A DNA stretch of 64,000 bases from Pseudomonas luteola NBRC 103146 (GTDB lineage: Bacteria; Pseudomonadota; Gammaproteobacteria; Pseudomonadales; Pseudomonadaceae): NCBI RefSeq assembly GCF_002091675.1, contig NZ_BDAE01000003.1:186001-250000 (forward strand), given 5' to 3'. The translations under genes were made by a program, and so were the position numbers. The notes under the pieces are model-generated. The model saw only the letters and a list, made by a program, of their open reading frames with translations. It did no database searches and was not told where the DNA came from. This document shows positions 58,103-64,000 of this stretch, piece after piece. The stretch's first letter is position 1. Every line of letters begins with the position of its first letter.

Positions 58103-58985
58103 GCAGTGGAGCCTGGATCAGGTCCGTCTGTTTGTGAGTGTGGCCGAGACGTGTTCGTTCTCTGCGGCGGCCCGTCGATTAGGGCGCGCCCAGTCAGCTA
58201 TCAGTAGCTCAATTGCCTTGCTGGAAGCAGACCTTGGCGTCCTGCTGTTCGAGCGCAGCAGCGGACGGCAGCCTCGGCTGACCGAGTCGGGACGGGCGCT
58301 GCTTGATGAGGCGCGGGAAATTCTGAGGCATTGTGAACGCCTCGAAAGTCGGGCGCTGGGGCTGACACAGGGCGAGGAAACTCGCTTGCGCTTGGCTCAT
58401 GATGAAGCGATGCCGTATCAGCCTATCGTCAACAGCCTTGAGACCCTGGCAGCGACCTATCCTTTTCTGGATGTACAGCTTGCCAGTGGCGCCCAGGGAG
58501 AGGTTGCGCGAAAGCTGCTTGATCGCCGAGCTGACCTTGGACTCATGTTCCATCACGAGCACATGCCTGATGCCCTGGAGCGCAGGCGGCTTAGTCTGGT
58601 GGAGATGGTTACGGTGTGTGGCGCAGGTCATCCCTTGGCTCACTATGCTCGCATCACGCGTCAGCAACTGGCTCAGCACCGGCAGATTCTCATTGCGCCT
58701 TATCAGAGCGGTTACCCGGGCGGCGAGCCGATCAGTCCACACGTCTGGCGAGCCGACAGTTTCTATGTGACAGCAGAACTGGTCATGCGTGACATTGGTT
58801 GGGCCTGGCTGCCTCGTCATGTGGCCCGCTACCCTACTTATCTTAATCATCTGGTGGAGTTGGCCAGTGACTGGACGCCACCTCCGCTGGTAGTTGAGCT
58901 GGTCTGGCGGCGTGACGAGCCCCAGGGGCCTGCGGCGCGCTGGTTGGGTGAGCACTTTGCCGAGCAGCTGCAAGCCATTGGTTAA
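58101..58985 (+). CDS. LysR-family transcriptional regulator
   Basis: A 294-residue LysR-type regulator. The DNA-binding part (1-62) reads LDQVRLFVSVAETCSFSAAARRLGRAQSAISSSIALLEADLG. The effector domain begins near 90 (EETRLRLAHDEAMPY). It is divergent from the SMR pump, as in P. aeruginosa, and likely regulates it and itself through the inverted repeat at its start. GGAG lies seven bases before the ATG. Confidence 0.92.
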   Translation: MQWSLDQVRLFVSVAETCSFSAAARRLGRAQSAISSSIALLEADLGVLLFERSSGRQPRLTESGRALLDEAREILRHCERLESRALGLTQGEETRLRLAHDEAMPYQPIVNSLETLAATYPFLDVQLASGAQGEVARKLLDRRADLGLMFHHEHMPDALERRRLSLVEMVTVCGAGHPLAHYARITRQQLAQHRQILIAPYQSGYPGGEPISPHVWRADSFYVTAELVMRDIGWAWLPRHVARYPTYLNHLVELASDWTPPPLVVELVWRRDEPQGPAARWLGEHFAEQLQAIG

Positions 58986-59054
58986 GGCCGTCCTAGGATC
59001 AACAGAGGGCTTTGCCATCGCCTTTCCATGCAAAGCGGGCTAAGCTCCGCCGCC

Positions 59055-60332
59055 ATGAACAGAATTCTCTATAGCCTGCTTTTCTATATTGCCCTTCCTT
59101 TCATTGCCGTGCGCTTAGTGCTCCGCTCGCGCAAGGCGCCGCTCTATCGTCAGCGCATGGGGGAGCGGTTTTCCCTTGGCCTTCCGCCCATGCGGCCTGG
59201 TGGTCTTTGGATACATGCGGTTTCAGTGGGAGAAAGTATTGCCGCTGCGCCAATGGTACGGGCTCTGATCGAACGGCATCCCGATTTGCCCGTCACGGTA
59301 ACTTGTATGACGCCTACCGGTTCAGAGCGAATTCGGGCGCTGTTTGGTGACCAGGTTCAGCATTGTTATCTACCTTATGATGTGCCCTGCGCAGTCGCAC
59401 GGTTTCTGGATCATGTACGACCGACGCTAGCTGTCATTATGGAGACCGAGCTCTGGCCCAACTATATCCATCAGTGCACCCGTCGAGGGATTCCGGTAGC
59501 GCTGGCCAATGCCCGCCTGTCTGCACGATCGGCAAAAGGATATGGCCGTCTGGAGGGTGTCACGCGCCCCATGCTGTCATCCATGGACTGGATCGCGGTC
59601 CAGACACCGGCGGAGGCCGGGCGGTTTACCTCGCTTGGGGCCCGGCCTGAGTGTGTCACTGTGACAGGGTCCATCAAATTCGACCTGAGTATCGATCCGG
59701 CGCTGATTAGTCGTGCAGAGGTGTTGCGAGAAGCCTGGGGACATCGCCCTGTCTGGATTGCAGCCAGTACCCATGCCGGCGAGGACGAGATTCTTCTGGC
59801 GGCCCATACGCGGTTACGCCAGCACTTGCCTGACGCGCTGATGATATTGGTGCCGCGTCATCCAGAGCGCTTCGATGATGTTTACAAGCATTGTCAGCAG
59901 AGCCAGTTGAGCACTGCGCGCCGCTCGAAGGACGAGCCGGTTGCTCACGACACGGCCGTTTACCTAGGCGATACGATGGGCGAGTTGCTCTTCTTATATG
60001 CCGCAGCGGATGTCGCTTTTGTAGGAGGTAGCCTGATCGAGCGGGGCGGGCATAACCTTCTGGAGCCGGCAGCCCTGGGTAAGCCGGTTCTTTCCGGACC
60101 GCATGTATTTAACTTTCTGGACATCGCGGCGCAACTGCGCGATGCGCAGGCCTTACGTGATGTAAGGAGCGCCGAGGATATTGCTGAGGCGCTCCAGCTG
60201 CTGCTGACGGATGAGCATGCAGCCGACCAGATGCGGCAGGGCGGACTGGCTGTACTCAAAGCCAACCAGGGCGCCTTGCAGCGCCTGCTGGATGGGCTGG
60301 ATCGGTTGATCAGGCATTCGTCAGGGTCTTAA
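59055..60332 (+). CDS. waaA: 3-deoxy-D-manno-octulosonic acid transferase
   Basis: Attaches Kdo to lipid A precursor, the step that precedes the heptosyltransferases of this window. The 425-residue GT30 protein has an N-terminal membrane anchor (RILYSLLFYIALPFIAVRLVL). Family motifs include LWIHAVSVGESIAAAPMVRAL, METELWPNY (near 128), ASTHAGEDE and FVGGSLIERGGHNLLEPAALGKPV (near 320). The ATG at 59055 (MNRILYS) is the family start; no strong ribosome-binding site precedes it. Its end overlaps the convergent tolC gene by 12 bases. Confidence 0.96.
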   Translation: MNRILYSLLFYIALPFIAVRLVLRSRKAPLYRQRMGERFSLGLPPMRPGGLWIHAVSVGESIAAAPMVRALIERHPDLPVTVTCMTPTGSERIRALFGDQVQHCYLPYDVPCAVARFLDHVRPTLAVIMETELWPNYIHQCTRRGIPVALANARLSARSAKGYGRLEGVTRPMLSSMDWIAVQTPAEAGRFTSLGARPECVTVTGSIKFDLSIDPALISRAEVLREAWGHRPVWIAASTHAGEDEILLAAHTRLRQHLPDALMILVPRHPERFDDVYKHCQQSQLSTARRSKDEPVAHDTAVYLGDTMGELLFLYAAADVAFVGGSLIERGGHNLLEPAALGKPVLSGPHVFNFLDIAAQLRDAQALRDVRSAEDIAEALQLLLTDEHAADQMRQGGLAVLKANQGALQRLLDGLDRLIRHSSGS

Positions 60333-61781
60333 CGAGGGCCGCTGCGTCATACTGATGGGTTTGGCCAGATCCGGAGGCAGGAAGTCGCGGTCCGGATCGT
60401 AGTCAGGTTTCAAATAGCGCGACAGCTCAAGCAGGTCGTTCGGGCTCAGAATGCCGGCTGACTGCTTCAGGCGCAGGTTATCCAGGATATAGTCATAGCG
60501 AGCATTGTTGTACTCACGAACGGCGTTATAGAGCTGGCGCTGTATGTCGAGTACATCAACGATACTGCGTGTGCCTACTTGATAAGCGATCTGGGTCGCT
60601 TCGAGGGCGCGCTGGCTGGACGCAATGTTTTGCTTGCGTGCAGCAATCTGCTCAACATCGGTGTTAATGGCGCGATGGTAGTTGCGTGTATTTTGTACCA
60701 CCTCACGGCGCATGCTCTCGCGCTGCTGCTCGCTCTGGTCCAGCCGCTGATAGGCTTCGCGTATTTGGGAGCTGGTCAGCCCGCCGGTATAAAGGGGAAC
60801 ATTGATCTGCACGCCCACGCTGCGCTGGCTGACAGGGCTGTCGAAAATATCGACACCCGGATTGGGCAGGTTGAAAGCGTCATTGTCACCGCGCTGGTAG
60901 CGTGCCACCGCATCCACGGTGGGTAGGTGTCCGGCCTTGCGCTGGCGTAAGGTTTCCTGCGCCGTGTCTACGGCTGAGTTGGAGGCCAGCAGCTGGAGGT
61001 TCTGCGCCACGGCGCGATCGACCCAGGCCTTGGCATCGTTGGGCATGGGGGGCAGGATCGGCAGATCGTGGCGAATGCCTTCGAGCGCGTTGTACTCCCG
61101 GTTGGTCAGACGGACCAGCCCCTGAAAGGCATCCTGGACATTACGCGAAGCCAGAGAGCTGTTGGCCTTGGCTGTGTCATAACTGGCCTGGGCCTGGAGT
61201 ACATCAGTTTCGTCCGTCAGCCCCACCTTGAACCGCTCCCGGGTCTGGTCGAGTTGGCGGAAGAGGGCTGCCTCCTCAGCCCTGGCAGTCGCCAGGGCAT
61301 CCTGGGCACGCAAGGCGCTGAAGTAGCCTTCCGCCGTTTGCAGGATCAGGTTCTGCTGGGCGGCTGAAAACTGGTACTCGGCCTGTTCCGTACCGGCCTT
61401 GGCTGCCTGGAGTTGAAACCAACGATCTGCCCGGAACAGCGGCTGGCTGAGGTTGGCCTGGATCATCTGACTGCTGCGATCACTCTTATAGCGACCTTCT
61501 GCAATCCCTAAAGTGTCGTTCTGCTTCAGTCCCAGACTCATATGGGTGTCATTGACTTGAGCGCCCAAGCTGAGCTGCGGTAGCAGGCCTGCGCGGGCTT
61601 GCGGAATGGCTTCCCGCTGCGCGGCAAGGCCGGCACGCTCGGCTGCCAGATCGGAGTTATTGTTGAGGGCTTCCTGGTAAACCGCGACCAGTCCGTTCTG
61701 TGTAGTAGACGACTCTGCTGGCTGAGCCATAACCAGGCTGCAGGCACAGCTCAGGGTTGAAAAGAGAACGATACGCAGCAT
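60321..61781 (-). CDS. tolC: TolC-family outer-membrane efflux/secretion channel
   Basis: A 486-residue outer-membrane protein forming the trimeric exit duct for efflux pumps and type I secretion. A signal peptide (MLRIVLFSTLSCACSLVMAQ) precedes two repeated alpha-helical/beta modules. Typical TolC segments are YQEALNNNSDLAAERAGLAAQREAIPQARAGLLPQLSLGA, LSQPLFRADRW, the mid-protein LASNSAVDTAQETLRQRKAGHLPTVDAVARYQRGD, and VGTRSIVDVLDIQRQLYNAVREYNNARYDYILDNLRLKQSAGIL near the end. The start at 61781 has AGGA six bases upstream. The order waaA, tolC, thiC recurs in pseudomonads. Confidence 0.94.
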   Translation of the reverse strand: MLRIVLFSTLSCACSLVMAQPAESSTTQNGLVAVYQEALNNNSDLAAERAGLAAQREAIPQARAGLLPQLSLGAQVNDTHMSLGLKQNDTLGIAEGRYKSDRSSQMIQANLSQPLFRADRWFQLQAAKAGTEQAEYQFSAAQQNLILQTAEGYFSALRAQDALATARAEEAALFRQLDQTRERFKVGLTDETDVLQAQASYDTAKANSSLASRNVQDAFQGLVRLTNREYNALEGIRHDLPILPPMPNDAKAWVDRAVAQNLQLLASNSAVDTAQETLRQRKAGHLPTVDAVARYQRGDNDAFNLPNPGVDIFDSPVSQRSVGVQINVPLYTGGLTSSQIREAYQRLDQSEQQRESMRREVVQNTRNYHRAINTDVEQIAARKQNIASSQRALEATQIAYQVGTRSIVDVLDIQRQLYNAVREYNNARYDYILDNLRLKQSAGILSPNDLLELSRYLKPDYDPDRDFLPPDLAKPISMTQRPSLRP

Positions 61782-61903
61782 GTGAGGTCCTGGCATAGCT
61801 TTCCATGTTGTAGGGCGAGTGTAGCCGTATCGGCCATACGAGAGAAAATATGCTGTGAAGTTTCCTGGCGGGTAACGCATTCTGTGTTTACACTGCAGAC
61901 GTT

Positions 61904-63986
<2,083 letters not shown>

Positions 63987-64000
63987 CGCGCGGGTCGTTG

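Overview
The window is a contiguous piece of a gammaproteobacterial chromosome that looks like Pseudomonas or a close relative. Several things point there. The order aroK-aroB-SPOR protein-gltB-gltD-hemE is pseudomonad, as is the divergent pair aceEF / glnE-ilvE. So is the LPS core run waaF-waaC-waaG-waaP followed by Pseudomonas-type extra kinases and a carbamoyltransferase. The block at the end, aldo/keto reductase, FAD oxidoreductase, SMR pump, LysR, waaA, tolC, thiC, is also pseudomonad. Base composition by eye is moderate GC, lower than P. aeruginosa, with one clearly AT-rich stretch. All assignments rest on reading motifs and on family knowledge; no database search was run.

Layout. 1-10.4 kb: end of aroK, aroB, a DamX-like SPOR/ATPase protein, both glutamate synthase subunits and hemE, all on +. 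10.4-20.4 kb: an MFS pump divergent from a LysR regulator, the AMPylase SelO, a large MscK-type mechanosensitive channel, a CPA1 cation/proton antiporter and rlmJ. 20.5-28.2 kb (-): a PAS/GAF/GGDEF/EAL protein and the pyruvate dehydrogenase genes aceE and aceF. 28.4-32.3 kb (+): glnE and ilvE.

32.4-54.7 kb is a lipopolysaccharide locus. Its inner part, waaF to the carbamoyltransferase (32.4-41.2 kb), is tightly packed with mostly start/stop-overlapping genes and builds and phosphorylates the heptose region of the core. From the middle of the next glycosyltransferase gene (about 41.65 kb) to about 48.95 kb the DNA becomes strongly AT-rich. This part holds variable functions: three further glycosyltransferase-like proteins, a hexapeptide acetyltransferase, a membrane O-acyltransferase and an O-antigen-ligase-like protein. 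The ligase is fused in frame to a kinase-fold domain, which is the most unusual single gene in the window. Composition then returns to normal with msbA, mig-14, a PIG-L deacetylase (dnpA-like) and hldE. These export, modify and supply precursors for LPS.

54.7-64 kb: a conserved protein with a degenerate Nudix-like box, an aldo/keto reductase and FAD oxidoreductase pair, an SMR efflux pump divergent from a LysR gene, waaA (Kdo transferase), a TolC outer-membrane channel, and thiC behind a clear TPP riboswitch.

No tRNA, rRNA, insertion sequence, prophage, CRISPR array or defence system was recognised. The non-housekeeping interest lies in the AT-rich LPS island, the ligase-kinase fusion, the run of kinase-fold genes and several perfect inverted repeats that look like operators or intercistronic hairpins.
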